NCBI GenBank assembly: GCA_965199555.1
Contig: CBDASJ010000017.1
Coordinates: 372,001 to 436,000, forward strand
DNA from: LMUY01 sp965199555
GTDB lineage: Bacteria > Pseudomonadota > Alphaproteobacteria > Acetobacterales > Acetobacteraceae
DNA length: 64,000 bases
Direction: 5' to 3'
Shown here: positions 28,442 through 37,059 of the stretch, piece after piece
Layout of the letters: each line of letters starts with the position of its first letter
How positions within the stretch are numbered: position 1 is the first letter of the stretch
The notes under the pieces: model-generated
What the model was told of the DNA's origin: nothing
What the model saw: the letters and a program-made list of their open reading frames with translations, nothing else
Database searches by the model: none
Made by a program: the position numbers and the translations under genes

Positions 28442-31324
28442 CTAGGCTCGCTTGCGCGGCTTCTTCGGCGGGGCCAGCAGCGGCGCCAGGAAGCGGCCGG
28501 TATGGCTGGCCGGTGTGGCGGCGATGGTTTCCGGCGTGCCGGCCGCGACGATGTGGCCGCCGCCTTCGCCGCCTTCCGGACCCAAATCCAGCACCCAGTC
28601 GGCGGTCTTGATCACCTCCAGGTTGTGCTCGATCACGATCACCGAGTTGCCCTGGTCCACCAGCGCGTGCAGCACTTCCAGCAGCTTGCGCACGTCCTCG
28701 AAATGCAGGCCGGTGGTGGGCTCGTCCAGGATATACAGCGTGCGGCCGGTGGCGCGCCGGGCGAGCTCCTTGCTGAGCTTGATGCGCTGCGCCTCGCCGC
28801 CGGACAGGGTGGTCGCCTGCTGGCCCAGCTTCACGTAGCCGAGGCCCACGCGTTGCAGGATGCTCAGCCGGTCGCGGATGCGCGGTTGAGCGCTGAAATA
28901 CGCCACCGCCTCGTCGATGGTCATGTCCAGCACTTCGGCGATCGACTTGCCGCGGAACTTGATGTCCAGCGTTTCGCGGTTGTAGCGGGCGCCCTTGCAG
29001 GTGTCGCAGGTGACGAACACGTCGGGCAGGAAGTGCATCTCGATCTTCAGCACGCCGTCGCCCTGGCATGCCTCGCACCGGCCGCCCTTCACGTTGAAGC
29101 TGAAGCGGCCGGATTTGTAGCCGCGCGCCCGGCTTTCCGGCAGCTCGGCGAACCAGTCGCGGATCGGGGCGAACAGGTCGGTGTAGGTGGCCGGGTTGCT
29201 GCGCGGGGTGCGGCCGATCGGCGACTGGTCGATGTCGATGATCTTGTCCAGCTGGTCCAGCCCGTCGATGCGGTCGTGCGGCGCCGGCACCTGGCCGCTG
29301 CCCATCAGGCGCCGGCTGGCCGCCTTCCACAGCGTGTCGATCACCAGGGTGGACTTGCCGCCGCCGGACACGCCGCTGATGCAGCAGAACGTGCCGAGCG
29401 GGAACTCCGCCAAATCCGCCTTCAGGTTGTTGCCGCGGGCGCCCACCACGCGGATGGTCCGCTTCGGGTCCACCGGGCGGCGCTTGCCCGGCACCTCGAT
29501 GCGGCGGCGTCCGGATAGGTAGTCGCCGGTCAGGGAGGCCGGGTTGGCGGCGACCTCCGCCGGGGTGCCGGCGGCGATCACGTGGCCACCGAGCGTGCCG
29601 GCGGCCGGGCCCATGTCGATCAGGTGGTCGGCCGCGCGGATCGCGTCCTCGTCATGCTCCACCACCAGCACGGTGTTGCCCAGCGCCTTGAGCCGCCGCA
29701 GCGTGCCCAGCAGGCGTTCGTTGTCGCGCTGGTGCAGGCCGATGCTGGGCTCGTCCAATACGTACAGCACGCCGGTGAGGCCGCTGCCGATCTGGCTGGC
29801 CAGGCGGATGCGCTGGCTTTCGCCCCCCGATAGGGTGGTGCTGCCACGTGACAGGGTCAGGTACTCCAGCCCGACATCGTCCAGGAAACGCAGCCGCTCC
29901 ACGATCTCCTTCAGGATGCGGCTGGCGATCTCGGCGCGCTGCGGGGTCAGCGTGGCTTCCACACCGCCGAACCATTGCAGCGCCCGGCGGATGGACAAGT
30001 CGGACGCCGCGGCGATGGTTTCGCCGCCGACGCGCACGGCCAGCGCCTCGGGTTTCAGGCGGGCGCCGTTGCACACCTTGCAGGGCTTCTCCGCCTGGTA
30101 GCGCGTCATCTCCTCCCGCACCCAGGCGCTGTCGGTTTCGCCCCAGCGACGCTGCAAATTGTGCAGCACGCCCTCGAACGGTTTGGTGACGCTGTAGCTG
30201 CGCAGGCCGTCCTTGTAGGTGAACTCGATCGGCTGCTTGCCGCCGTGCAGGATCACGTCGCGCACGCCCTCGGGCAGCTCGTCCCAGGGCTTGCGGGTGG
30301 TCACCTTGAAGTGGCGGCAGATGGAGGCGAGCGTTTGGTCGTAATACTCGCTCTTGGCGCCGGACCAAGGGGCCACCGCGCCCTCCGCGATGGAGGCGCG
30401 CTCGTCCGGCACCACCAAGGAGGGGTCGAAGAAGGTTTCCATTCCCAGCCCGTCGCAGGCCGGGCAGGCGCCGTGCGGGGAGTTGAAGGAGAACAGCCGC
30501 GGCTCGATCTCCTCGATGGTAAAGCCGCTGACCGGGCAGGCGAAGCGGGAGGAAAACACGGTGCGCTGCGCCGCCTCGTCGGCGGTTTCGGCGTAGACGA
30601 TGCCGTCCGCCATGGCGAGCGCGGTTTCGAAGCTGTCGGCCAGCCGGCTTTCGATGCCGGGACGCACGACGATGCGGTCCACCACCGCCTCGATGTCGTG
30701 CTTGGTTTTGCGGTTCAGCGCCGGCACGTCGGGGATTTCGTAGAGCGTACCGTCCACCTTGGCGCGGGTGAAGCCACGGCGTTGCAGCTCCGCCAGTTCC
30801 TTGCGGTACTCGCCTTTGCGGTCCCGCACCACGGGCGCCAGCAACAGTAGCCGCGTGCCTTCCGGCATGGCCAGCACGCGGTCCACCATCTGGCTGACGG
30901 TTTGCGCCTCGATCGGCAGGCCGGTGGCCGGGGAGTACGGGATGCCGGCGCGCGCCCACAGCAGGCGCATGTAGTCGTGGATCTCCGTCACCGTGCCGAC
31001 AGTGGAGCGCGGGTTGCGGCTGGTGGTCTTCTGCTCGATGGAGATGGCGGGGGACAGGCCTTCGATGCTGTCCACGTCCGGCTTGCCCATCAGCTCCAGG
31101 AACTGGCGGGCGTAGGCGGACAGCGACTCGACGTAGCGGCGCTGGCCTTCGGCGTAGATCGTGTCGAAGGCCAGCGAGGACTTGCCGCTGCCCGACAGCC
31201 CGGTGATGACGGTGAGCTGGTCGCGCGGGATGCGGACGTCGATGTCCTTGAGGTTGTGTTCGCGCGCGCCCCGCACGGTGATGAAGCCGCGCGTGCCCAC
31301 GCTTGGGGGAATCGATCCGTCCAT
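28442..31324 (-). CDS. uvrA: Excinuclease ABC subunit A
   Basis: 960 aa. Damage-recognition ATPase of nucleotide excision repair. Two ABC modules: Walker A GLSGSGKSSLAFDT near residue 35 and GVSGGGKSTLVIDTLW near 650, signatures LSGGESQRIRLASQIG and LSGGEAQRIKLSKEL, zinc modules CPVSG...CPACDGLG and CEACQGDG...CDTCKGARYN. Start is ATG 31324 (MDGSIPPS), preceded by GGAGG; the open frame further upstream is not used. Divergent from ssb, a common pairing of SOS and repair genes. Confidence 0.95.
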   Translation of the reverse strand: MDGSIPPSVGTRGFITVRGAREHNLKDIDVRIPRDQLTVITGLSGSGKSSLAFDTIYAEGQRRYVESLSAYARQFLELMGKPDVDSIEGLSPAISIEQKTTSRNPRSTVGTVTEIHDYMRLLWARAGIPYSPATGLPIEAQTVSQMVDRVLAMPEGTRLLLLAPVVRDRKGEYRKELAELQRRGFTRAKVDGTLYEIPDVPALNRKTKHDIEAVVDRIVVRPGIESRLADSFETALAMADGIVYAETADEAAQRTVFSSRFACPVSGFTIEEIEPRLFSFNSPHGACPACDGLGMETFFDPSLVVPDERASIAEGAVAPWSGAKSEYYDQTLASICRHFKVTTRKPWDELPEGVRDVILHGGKQPIEFTYKDGLRSYSVTKPFEGVLHNLQRRWGETDSAWVREEMTRYQAEKPCKVCNGARLKPEALAVRVGGETIAAASDLSIRRALQWFGGVEATLTPQRAEIASRILKEIVERLRFLDDVGLEYLTLSRGSTTLSGGESQRIRLASQIGSGLTGVLYVLDEPSIGLHQRDNERLLGTLRRLKALGNTVLVVEHDEDAIRAADHLIDMGPAAGTLGGHVIAAGTPAEVAANPASLTGDYLSGRRRIEVPGKRRPVDPKRTIRVVGARGNNLKADLAEFPLGTFCCISGVSGGGKSTLVIDTLWKAASRRLMGSGQVPAPHDRIDGLDQLDKIIDIDQSPIGRTPRSNPATYTDLFAPIRDWFAELPESRARGYKSGRFSFNVKGGRCEACQGDGVLKIEMHFLPDVFVTCDTCKGARYNRETLDIKFRGKSIAEVLDMTIDEAVAYFSAQPRIRDRLSILQRVGLGYVKLGQQATTLSGGEAQRIKLSKELARRATGRTLYILDEPTTGLHFEDVRKLLEVLHALVDQGNSVIVIEHNLEVIKTADWVLDLGPEGGEGGGHIVAAGTPETIAATPASHTGRFLAPLLAPPKKPRKRA

Positions 31325-31511
31325 CAAGCCTCCGAGGCGACGCCGTGTGCGTTCATGCCTTGTTCCGAGTATAAGGGTGTCTGCCGCGACGCGGAAAGCC
31401 TCGCCTGCCCGTTGGCGGTGTTTGGCACGAAGCGCTTGCCGCGTCCAAAGCGCCGGCATGGACCGGCGGGGGAGGGCGGGTTATGAGGTCGGAGCAACGG
31501 AGGGTTCGGGC

Positions 31512-32018
31512 ATGGCCGGAAGCGTCAACAAGGTGATCCTGGTCGGCAACATCGGCAAGGACCCGGAGATCCGCAGCACGCAAAGCGGCGGCAAGATTGC
31601 CAACCTGACCCTGGCGACCAGCGAGAACTGGAACGACAAGGCGTCCGGCGAGCGCAAGGAGAAGACGGAATGGCACCGCGTGGTCGTGTTCAACGACCGG
31701 CTGGTGGACGTGGTGGAGCGCTTCGTGAAGAAGGGCCGCAAGCTGTACGTCGAAGGGTCGCTGCAAACCCGGAAATGGACGGATCAGTCGGGCCAGGAGA
31801 AGTATACCACCGAGGTGGTGGTGGACCGCTTCCGGGGTGACATCACCCTGCTGGACAGCAACCGCGGCGGCGATGAGGGCGGTGCCGGCATGGGCGGGGA
31901 GGGCGGTTATGCCCCACGCCAACCAGCTCGGCAGCCAGCGCGCAGTGGCGGCGGCGGTGGTGCTCCGTCATGGGAGCCCAACCGCGGCGGGGATCTAGAC
32001 GACGACATCCCGTTTTAA
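31512..32018 (+). CDS. ssb: Single-stranded DNA-binding protein
   Basis: 168 aa. OB fold in residues 1-110 (MAGSVNKVILVGNIGKDPE, WHRVVVFNDRL, VEGSLQTRKWTDQSG), then a Gly/Arg-rich linker and the acidic tail DLDDDIPF that recruits repair proteins. Start ATG 31512; the frame runs further upstream but that part overlaps uvrA. The downstream gap holds a palindromic repeat and the end of the Mu-like element. Confidence 0.95.
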   Translation: MAGSVNKVILVGNIGKDPEIRSTQSGGKIANLTLATSENWNDKASGERKEKTEWHRVVVFNDRLVDVVERFVKKGRKLYVEGSLQTRKWTDQSGQEKYTTEVVVDRFRGDITLLDSNRGGDEGGAGMGGEGGYAPRQPARQPARSGGGGGAPSWEPNRGGDLDDDIPF

Positions 32019-32033
32019 AGGCATATCCGCTCT

Positions 32034-32052
32034 CCCTCTCCCCGGGAGAGGG
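32034..32052. repeat. Intergenic palindrome, copy 2
   Basis: CCCTCTCCC-C-GGGAGAGGG, 16 bases after the ssb stop and possibly acting as its transcription end. In other copies the right arm is followed by a short conserved flank (63512-63530 reads ggcggggtgagggt). Here that flank is split after GGTGAG by the Mu-like element. Confidence 0.8.
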
Positions 32053-32056
32053 CCGG

Positions 32057-32061
32057 GTGAG
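32057..32061. repeat. 5-bp target-site duplication, left copy (GTGAG)
   Basis: GTGAG immediately outside the left TGT terminus of the element; the same five bases follow the right terminus at 38972-38976. A 5-bp duplication is what Mu-type transposition makes. Confidence 0.85.
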
Positions 32062-32108
32062 TGTAGCCGCGCACTTGATTTGGGAAACAGCGCCACTTGA
32101 TTTGGGAA
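32062..32108. repeat. Left terminus (attR-like) with two end-binding repeats
   Basis: TGT at 32062, then CACTTGATTTGGGAA at 32072-32086 and again at 32094-32108, spaced 22 bp start to start. These are in inverted orientation to TTCCCATT-type copies at the other end. Confidence 0.8.
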
Positions 32109-32135
32109 CTCTCAAAACGGGCATAATGCCGGTTT

Positions 32136-32158
32136 AGCACCCCCCTTAAAGGGGTGCT
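32136..32158 (-). terminator. Hairpin at the end of the adenine methylase gene
   Basis: AGCACCCC and GGGGTGCT form a perfect 8-bp stem with a 7-base loop, overlapping the first base of the methylase stop codon. No T-run follows on the minus strand, so it may stabilise the transcript end rather than act as a classic terminator. Confidence 0.4.
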
Positions 32159-32967
32159 CAAACCCTTCCTGGGCCGGTGATGATGACTTCATGGGCGTGC
32201 CCCTTCACCGTTCGATTGACGCTGTAATCGGTTTCCACCGCGGCCATCTCGAAGCGGTCGAAGGCTTGTCGAACCTCCGGCCGGTCATTCAGGGATAGGA
32301 TGAACCGCCCCTGCAAGCCCCCGAGCTGGCTTGCCAAGGCCGGGAAGTCCGCCTGGTCGAACAGGCCCCGTCCATAATCCGTCTCGTTACCCCAGTAGGG
32401 CGGGTCAAGGTAGAACAGCGTTTCCGGCCGGTCGTACCGGCGCAGCAGCTCCGCATAGGGCAGTCGCTCGATGACAACCCCGGCGAGGCGAGCGTGCACG
32501 TGCTCCAGGATGACGCCGAGCCTGGTCACGTCGAACCGGCCGGCGTCCCGCGGCGACACCCCGAATGCCCGGCCGGCAACCTTGCCGCCGAAGGCCGTGC
32601 GCTGGAGGTAGAGGAACCGGGCCGCCCGCTCCAGGTCGGTCAGCGTGTCGGCCGCCGCGGCGTTCAACCGCTCGAACTCGGCCCGGCTGGTCAGCTGCCA
32701 TCGCAGCATGTCCATCAGGGCGACGTAGTGGCGCTGCAACACCCGAAACAGGGTGATCACGTCCTGGCTGATGTCGTTGATGACCTCGGACTTGGCCCGG
32801 AATGGGCGGCGCAGGAACACCCCGCCCATGCCGAGGAACGGCTCGGCATAGGTCGTGTGGGGAATGGCGGCGATGCGTTCGATGATGCGGGCTGCCAGGC
32901 GGCGCTTGCCGCCCAGGTAAGGCGCCGGCGGCACGACGGGTGCCGCCGGTATCAGGGTGGACTCCAT
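32158..32967 (-). CDS. D12-class N6-adenine DNA methyltransferase (Dam-like, phage)
   Basis: 269 aa. N-terminal PYLGGKRRLAARI and AEPFLGMGGVFLR (SAM-binding FxGxG-type motif near residue 45), and the catalytic DPPY in YLDPPYWGNETDYG near residue 170, in alpha-class order with an inserted target-recognition region between them. It would methylate adenine in DNA; recognition sequence unknown. It lies at the end of the Mu-like element where Mu itself carries its DNA-modification gene mom, so it is likely an anti-restriction cargo gene. A 111-base gap with GC-rich hairpins separates it from the upstream phage gene. Confidence 0.88.
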   Translation of the reverse strand: MESTLIPAAPVVPPAPYLGGKRRLAARIIERIAAIPHTTYAEPFLGMGGVFLRRPFRAKSEVINDISQDVITLFRVLQRHYVALMDMLRWQLTSRAEFERLNAAAADTLTDLERAARFLYLQRTAFGGKVAGRAFGVSPRDAGRFDVTRLGVILEHVHARLAGVVIERLPYAELLRRYDRPETLFYLDPPYWGNETDYGRGLFDQADFPALASQLGGLQGRFILSLNDRPEVRQAFDRFEMAAVETDYSVNRTVKGHAHEVIITGPGRV

Positions 32968-33078
32968 TGCTTTGTGACACTCTACTTCCCCCGCGTCCGC
33001 GCGGACGTGCGGGGCCGGTTATCCGGTGCGGGGTTGCTGCCCCGCGGCTTGGGCTGTTGAAGCAGCCCGACCCCCGCC

Positions 33079-33504
33079 TCACGCTTTGGGGGCCATCGGT
33101 GCCGCCATCCCGGGTGGGGTCAGCGGTGCGAAGACGGTGTCCGGCTCGCCCAGCCGGCGCTGCAGCTCGTGCACCATGGTGCGGGCGGCGATCGCCGCCT
33201 CGAACAGGGCGGCCATGCGCTCGTCCAGGGCGTAGCGGAGCTGGCGGAGCTGGTCGATCTCGGCGCGGTAGCGGTCCAGCTGCTGCTGCGACCAGTCCAG
33301 CTGGGCGCGTATCTGCACCATCACCTGAGTGGTGGCGGCCGCGATCGCGGCTTCGCCGGTCACGTCCTGGGAGCGCTCCTGCATGCGGAGCTGGCGGACG
33401 GCGATGCGGTGGCCGCCCAGCCAGGCGATCCCCGCCCCGATCATGGACGCCGCCGGCAGCATCCAGGCCGGCACGTGGTCGGCAAGTCCTGCGAGGTCGC
33501 CCAT
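33079..33504 (-). CDS. Phage small membrane/coiled-coil protein
   Basis: 141 aa. One N-terminal membrane segment (WMLPAASMIGAGIAWLGG, about residues 13-30) followed by a long helical region with heptad-like leucines (QLDWSQQQLDRYRAEIDQL, LRQLRYALDERMAALF) and a Pro-rich tail. Layout and size resemble DUF2730-type proteins of Mu-like phages, but I cannot confirm the family. ATG 33504 overlaps the upstream stop (TGATG), so it is translationally coupled to the gene before it. Confidence 0.6.
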   Translation of the reverse strand: MGDLAGLADHVPAWMLPAASMIGAGIAWLGGHRIAVRQLRMQERSQDVTGEAAIAAATTQVMVQIRAQLDWSQQQLDRYRAEIDQLRQLRYALDERMAALFEAAIAARTMVHELQRRLGEPDTVFAPLTPPGMAAPMAPKA

Positions 33505-33926
33505 CAGCGGCGTGACCGTCGGCGCATCCAGTTCGGCCGCAGCCAGATGGCCGGCAGCGCGTTGAGCAGCGCAAACCCCAGATACGGCTCCAAGGTGGGC
33601 GTGCCGGGCGAACCCAGGCCCACGCCGTCTGCCAGGATGAGCCACAGCCCGCACGCGGCGACGCTCAACGGCCATCGGGCCGGGTTGTCGAGCCACCAGG
33701 CGGCGAGCTGCAACAGCCCCGTCAGCAAGCCGAGCGCCATCCAGGTCTCGTCGCTGGCGATGCGGGCGAGCGGCGCGTAGGCGAGGCGATCGGCCAGGTC
33801 GCCGCGCATCCAACCCACATGCAGTGCCCAGCACGTCGTCACCAGGCCGGAAATGCCCTCGCCCCAAAAGGGCGGCCGGGCGCGCCAGATCAGGCCAGCC
33901 CGCAGCAGGGCGCGCGAAGGGGTCAC
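33504..33926 (-). CDS. Phage multi-pass membrane protein, unknown function
   Basis: 140 aa with about four hydrophobic stretches (GLVTTCWALHVGW, WMALGLLTGLLQLAAWWL, LSVAACGLWLILADGVGL, YLGFALLNALPAIWL). It starts at GTG 33926 inside a GTGA overlap with the upstream gene and ends in a TGATG overlap with the downstream one; this tight string of three coupled small genes is typical of phage middle regions. No function recognised. Confidence 0.55.
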   Translation of the reverse strand: MTPSRALLRAGLIWRARPPFWGEGISGLVTTCWALHVGWMRGDLADRLAYAPLARIASDETWMALGLLTGLLQLAAWWLDNPARWPLSVAACGLWLILADGVGLGSPGTPTLEPYLGFALLNALPAIWLRPNWMRRRSRR

Positions 33927-34201
33927 GGCGCCGGCGCCACGTCCCGGATCAGGGCCGCTTCCCGCATCAGGCAAACGTAGCTCAGTGCCACCAGCACCAG
34001 GTGGGCGCCGATGTTGAGGCCGGCCACCTCGCCGCGGAGTGCCGCGATGGACATGCTCAGCGCCACCACGCCTTCCAGGAAGGCGATCCCCATCCACGGC
34101 AGCAGCCGCACGCGCCGCCACCGCAGCCAAGGCCGGGCCAGACAGAGCAGGCCTCCCAGGACGAAGAGTGCCGCCCAGACGTCCTCCGGAAGCACCTCGG
34201 C
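33923..34201 (-). pseudogene. Phage membrane protein, 5' end cut by IS21-family element
   Basis: About 92 codons from the IS boundary to the stop. Three hydrophobic segments (VWAALFVLGGLLCLARPWL, LLPWMGIAFLEGVVALSMSIAAL, IGAHLVLVALSYVCL). The frame continues into the IS left end, so whatever preceded residue LPEDVW is lost. A GTG just inside the boundary (GAG-GTG-CTT) could still start translation, in which case little is missing. Coupled to the next gene by GTGA. Confidence 0.55.
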
Positions 34202-34276
34202 TGTTGAGTTGCACTGAGATCTGACCCGGAGAGGGTCTGAGTTTTCGCTGAGAAATGACCCGTGTCTGACCCACGT

Positions 34277-34296
34277 CCCCGACGGAACCGTCGGGG
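34277..34296 (+). promoter_or_regulatory. Hairpin upstream of istA
   Basis: CCCCGACGG-AA-CCGTCGGGG, a perfect 9-bp inverted repeat 17 bases before the istA ATG. It could limit read-through expression of the transposase from outside promoters; this role is inferred. Confidence 0.5.
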
Positions 34297-34313
34297 TTAT
34301 CGGAGTGATCGAC

Positions 34314-35835
34314 ATGGAGTTGTTGAGCGTCATTCGCCGGTGGCACCACCGGGAGCATATGCCCATCCGCGAGATCGAGCGGCAGACGGGGTTATCGCGG
34401 AACACCATCCGTAAATACCTACGGTCCAATACCGTTGAAGTGCGGTTCAAGGTGCCGGAGCGCCCAAGCCGCCTGGCCCGTATGCTGACAAGCTGGCGGA
34501 GTGGCTGCGGGTCGAGGCGGGCAAGGCCGCAAGGCGCGTCGAACGGCGCGGCGGCTTCATGCTGACCTGGTCGTCCTGGGCTACGACGGATCCTATGCCC
34601 GGGTCGCCGCCTTTATCCGCCAGTGGCGGGTGGGGCGGGAGATCTCCCAACGGACCACTGGGCGAGGCGTGTTCGTGCCTCTGGCCTTCCAGCCCGGCGA
34701 GGCGTTTCAGTTCGATTGGAGCGAGGACTGGGCTGTGGTGGCGGGCAAGCGGGTCAAGCTGCAGGCGGCCCACACCAAGCTGGCGCACAGCCGCGCTTTC
34801 GTGATCAGGGCCTACCGGCTGCAAACCCACGAGATGCTGTTCGATGCCCTGACCGAGGCGTTCCGCGTACTTGGTGGCGTGCCGCGCCGCGGCATCTTCG
34901 ACAACATGCGGACGGCGGTCGATCGCATCGGCTCGGGCAAGGCGCGGCAGGTCAACGCGCGCTTTGCCGCCATGGCGAGCCACTACCTGTTTGAACCCAC
35001 GTTCTGCTCCCCCGCTTCGGGCTGGGAGAAAGGTCAGGTCGAAAAAAACGTGCAGGATGCGCGTGGGCAGATCTGGCAGGCCATGCCGCCCTTTGCCGAC
35101 CTATCCACGCTCAACGCCTGGCTCGAGGCCCGCTGCGTCGAGCGCTGGAGCGAGCTCACACATGGGGTCCTGCCGGGCAGCGTCGCCGCCGTGCACGCCG
35201 AGGAACAGGCTAGCCTGATGCCAGTGGGTCGGGTGTTCGATGGCTTCGTCGAGCACACCAAGCGGGTATCGCCGACTTGTCTCGTGCACTTCGAGACCAA
35301 CCGCTACAGCGTGCCCGCCTCGTTTGCCAATCGGCCGGTCAGCCTGCGGATCTACCCCGACCGGCTCGTAGTGGTGGCCGAGGGCCAGGTCGTGTGCGAG
35401 CACGCCCGGGTCGTCGAGCGCTCCCACGACGTCCCGGGCCGCACGATCTACGACTGGCGGCACTACCTGGCGGTGATCCAGCGCAAGCCTGGGGCGCTGC
35501 GCAACGGTGCGCCCTTTGCCGAGATGCCGGAGGCGTTCCGCATGCTCCAGGCCCAACTGCTGCGACGACCAGGGGGCGACCGGGAGATGGTGGACGTCCT
35601 CGCCCTGGTGCTGCAGCACGACGAGCAGGCCGTGCTATGCGCCGTGGAGTTGGCGCTCGAGCAGGGTGTCGCCACCAAGACCCACGTGCTCAACCTCCTG
35701 CACCGCCTGGTGGACGGCAAGAACCCGGCCGCGGCCATCGACGCGCCGCAGGCCTTGGTGCTGGCGCAGGAGCCGCGGGCCGACATCGGGCGCTACGACG
35801 CGCTGCGGGTCCGGGAGGTGCGCCATGCGTCATGA
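34314..35835 (+). pseudogene. istA: IS21-family transposase IstA, two frameshifts
   Basis: Begins MELLSVIRRWHHREHMPIREI with GGAG before ATG 34314, then an HTH (ETGLSRNTIRKYLRS-type). The frame breaks near 34475 and the family sequence continues one frame over as YADKLAEWLRVEAGK, then breaks again near 34530-34550 and continues as RTARRLHADLVVLGYDGSY to the stop at 35835. Each step fits one lost base. The DDE region (FQFDWSEDWAVV, IFDNMRTAV, GWEKGQVEKNV) is intact in the last frame, so a truncated protein could start within it, but full-length IstA cannot be made. Confidence 0.85.
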
Positions 35836-36604
35836 TCCCGCCAGTGCCGCGCTCGTGGTCATGCTGCGCGGGTTGAAGATGTATGGCATGGCCCAGGCCG
35901 TCGGCGACCTGGTGGAACAGGGTGCACCGGCGTTCGAGGCCGCTATCCCTACCCTGTCCCAGCTGCTCAAGGCCGAGATGGCCGAGCGCGAGGTGCGCTC
36001 CATCGCCTATTACATCAAGTCGGCCCGGTTCCCCGCCTACAAGGACCTGGCCAGCTTTGATTTTGCTGCCAGTGAGGTCAACGAGGCCACGGTCCGGCAG
36101 CTGCACCGGGGCGAGTTCACTGATCGGTCCGACAACGTCGTGTTGATCGGCGGTCCCGGCACCGGCAAGACGCATCTCGCCACGGCGCTCGGCGTGCAGG
36201 GCATCGAGCACGGCCGCAAAAAGGTGCGGTTCTTTTCCACGGTCGACCTGGTCAACGCCTTCGAGCAGGAGAAGACCGCCAACAGAGCCGGGCAACTCGC
36301 CGATCGCTTGCTCCGCCTGGATCTCGTGGTCCTGGACGAACTCGGCTACCTGCCGTTCAGCTCATCGGGCAGCGCGCTGCTATTCCACCTGCTCAGCAAG
36401 CTCTACGAGCGGACCAGCGTGGTGATCACCACCAACCTAAGCTTCAGCGAATGGGGCGACGTCTTCGGCGACACCAAGATGACGACGGCGCTGCTCGATC
36501 GGCTCACACACCACTGCCACATCCTGGAAACCGGCAACGACAGCTTCCGGTTCAGGAACAGCTCGGCAGACGGAAAAAGCAGGAGAACCAAAACACCCGC
36601 TTGA
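35825..36604 (+). CDS. istB: IS21-family transposition helper ATPase IstB
   Basis: 259 aa AAA+ ATPase that activates IstA and selects target DNA. Walker A IGGPGTGKTHLATALG near residue 105, Walker B LVVLDELGYLP near 165, and the C-terminal LLDRLTHHCHILETGNDSFRFR motif are complete. Start ATG 35825 (MRHDPASAAL) overlaps the end of istA by 11 bases, the usual IS21 arrangement. Confidence 0.93.
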   Translation: MRHDPASAALVVMLRGLKMYGMAQAVGDLVEQGAPAFEAAIPTLSQLLKAEMAEREVRSIAYYIKSARFPAYKDLASFDFAASEVNEATVRQLHRGEFTDRSDNVVLIGGPGTGKTHLATALGVQGIEHGRKKVRFFSTVDLVNAFEQEKTANRAGQLADRLLRLDLVVLDELGYLPFSSSGSALLFHLLSKLYERTSVVITTNLSFSEWGDVFGDTKMTTALLDRLTHHCHILETGNDSFRFRNSSADGKSRRTKTPA

Positions 36605-36666
36605 CCCACGCCCGCAGCACGCGGGAGATACCGCAAGACGGGTCAAATCTCGACGAAAACCACGGG

Positions 36667-36963
36667 TCAGATCTCAGCGAAAATCAACAGGTACGGGGCT
36701 CGGGCAGGCCGGCTAGTGTCTCGCTTGTTCGATCGGACACCGCGCAGCGGCACCCCGTCGGCGTCGTAGCGGCTGGGCCAAATGTCCTGGGGCTTGCGTT
36801 CCAGGCGCTGGGCGATGATCGCCTCGACCGCTGGCCAGGGGCGCCGAAGCGTGATCCGGACAACCGCGCCGCTATAGCCATGGCGTCGCGCCAATGCGTC
36901 CATGGTGATCCCGGATTTCCGGATCGCCGCCTTGATGTCCTCGTAGTGCATGTCTGCTGGCAT
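36667..36963 (-). CDS. Ner/Nlp-like HTH regulator with IS-encoded C-terminus
   Basis: About 98 aa from ATG 36963 (MPADMHYEDIKAAIRKSGITM). The HTH region ALARRHGYSGAVVRITLRRPWPAVEAIIAQRL and KPQDIWPSRYDADGVPL match the Ner/Nlp family of Mu-like phages, which shuts down early transcription after infection. It is divergent from the repressor as in Mu. The last residues (LLIFAEI) and the stop are encoded by the right end of the IS21 element, so the native C-terminus was replaced. An in-frame ATG at 36978 is an alternative start. Confidence 0.82.
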   Translation of the reverse strand: MPADMHYEDIKAAIRKSGITMDALARRHGYSGAVVRITLRRPWPAVEAIIAQRLERKPQDIWPSRYDADGVPLRGVRSNKRDTSRPARAPYLLIFAEI

Positions 36964-36981
36964 GCGGCCTCTTTCCACCCG

Positions 36982-37024
36982 GTTACGGCTCCAAGCACCC
37001 GCTTTGGAGTGTTCCTTTTGTAAC
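36982..37024. promoter_or_regulatory. Candidate operator between ner-like and repressor genes
   Basis: Nested inverted repeats: GTTAC (36982-36986) with GTAAC (37020-37024), and CTCCAA (36989-36994) with TTGGAG (37004-37009). The region separates divergent early and lysogenic genes, where a Mu-type repressor and Ner bind. Binding is inferred. Confidence 0.4.
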
Positions 37025-37059
37025 TACAACACGATTCGAGTTTTCGCGGCAACCTGAAA

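Larger units (their letters stand above)
34202..36689 (+). mobile_element. IS21-family insertion sequence
   Basis: 2488 bp. Both ends begin TGTTGA and share CTGAGATCTGACCCG (left 34202-34228; right, reversed, 36663-36689; 24 of 27 positions match), with further degenerate GAGAnnTGACCCG copies inside each end, as in IS21 elements. It contains istA (frameshifted) and intact istB. No 4-8 bp target duplication is visible in the flanks (left ...CCTCGGC, right GGTACGG...), which suggests a deletion next to the element. Confidence 0.9.

Noticed and set aside
34196..36697. Target-site duplication for the IS21-family element
   Set aside because: Flanking bases on the two sides do not match at any length of 4-8 bp.
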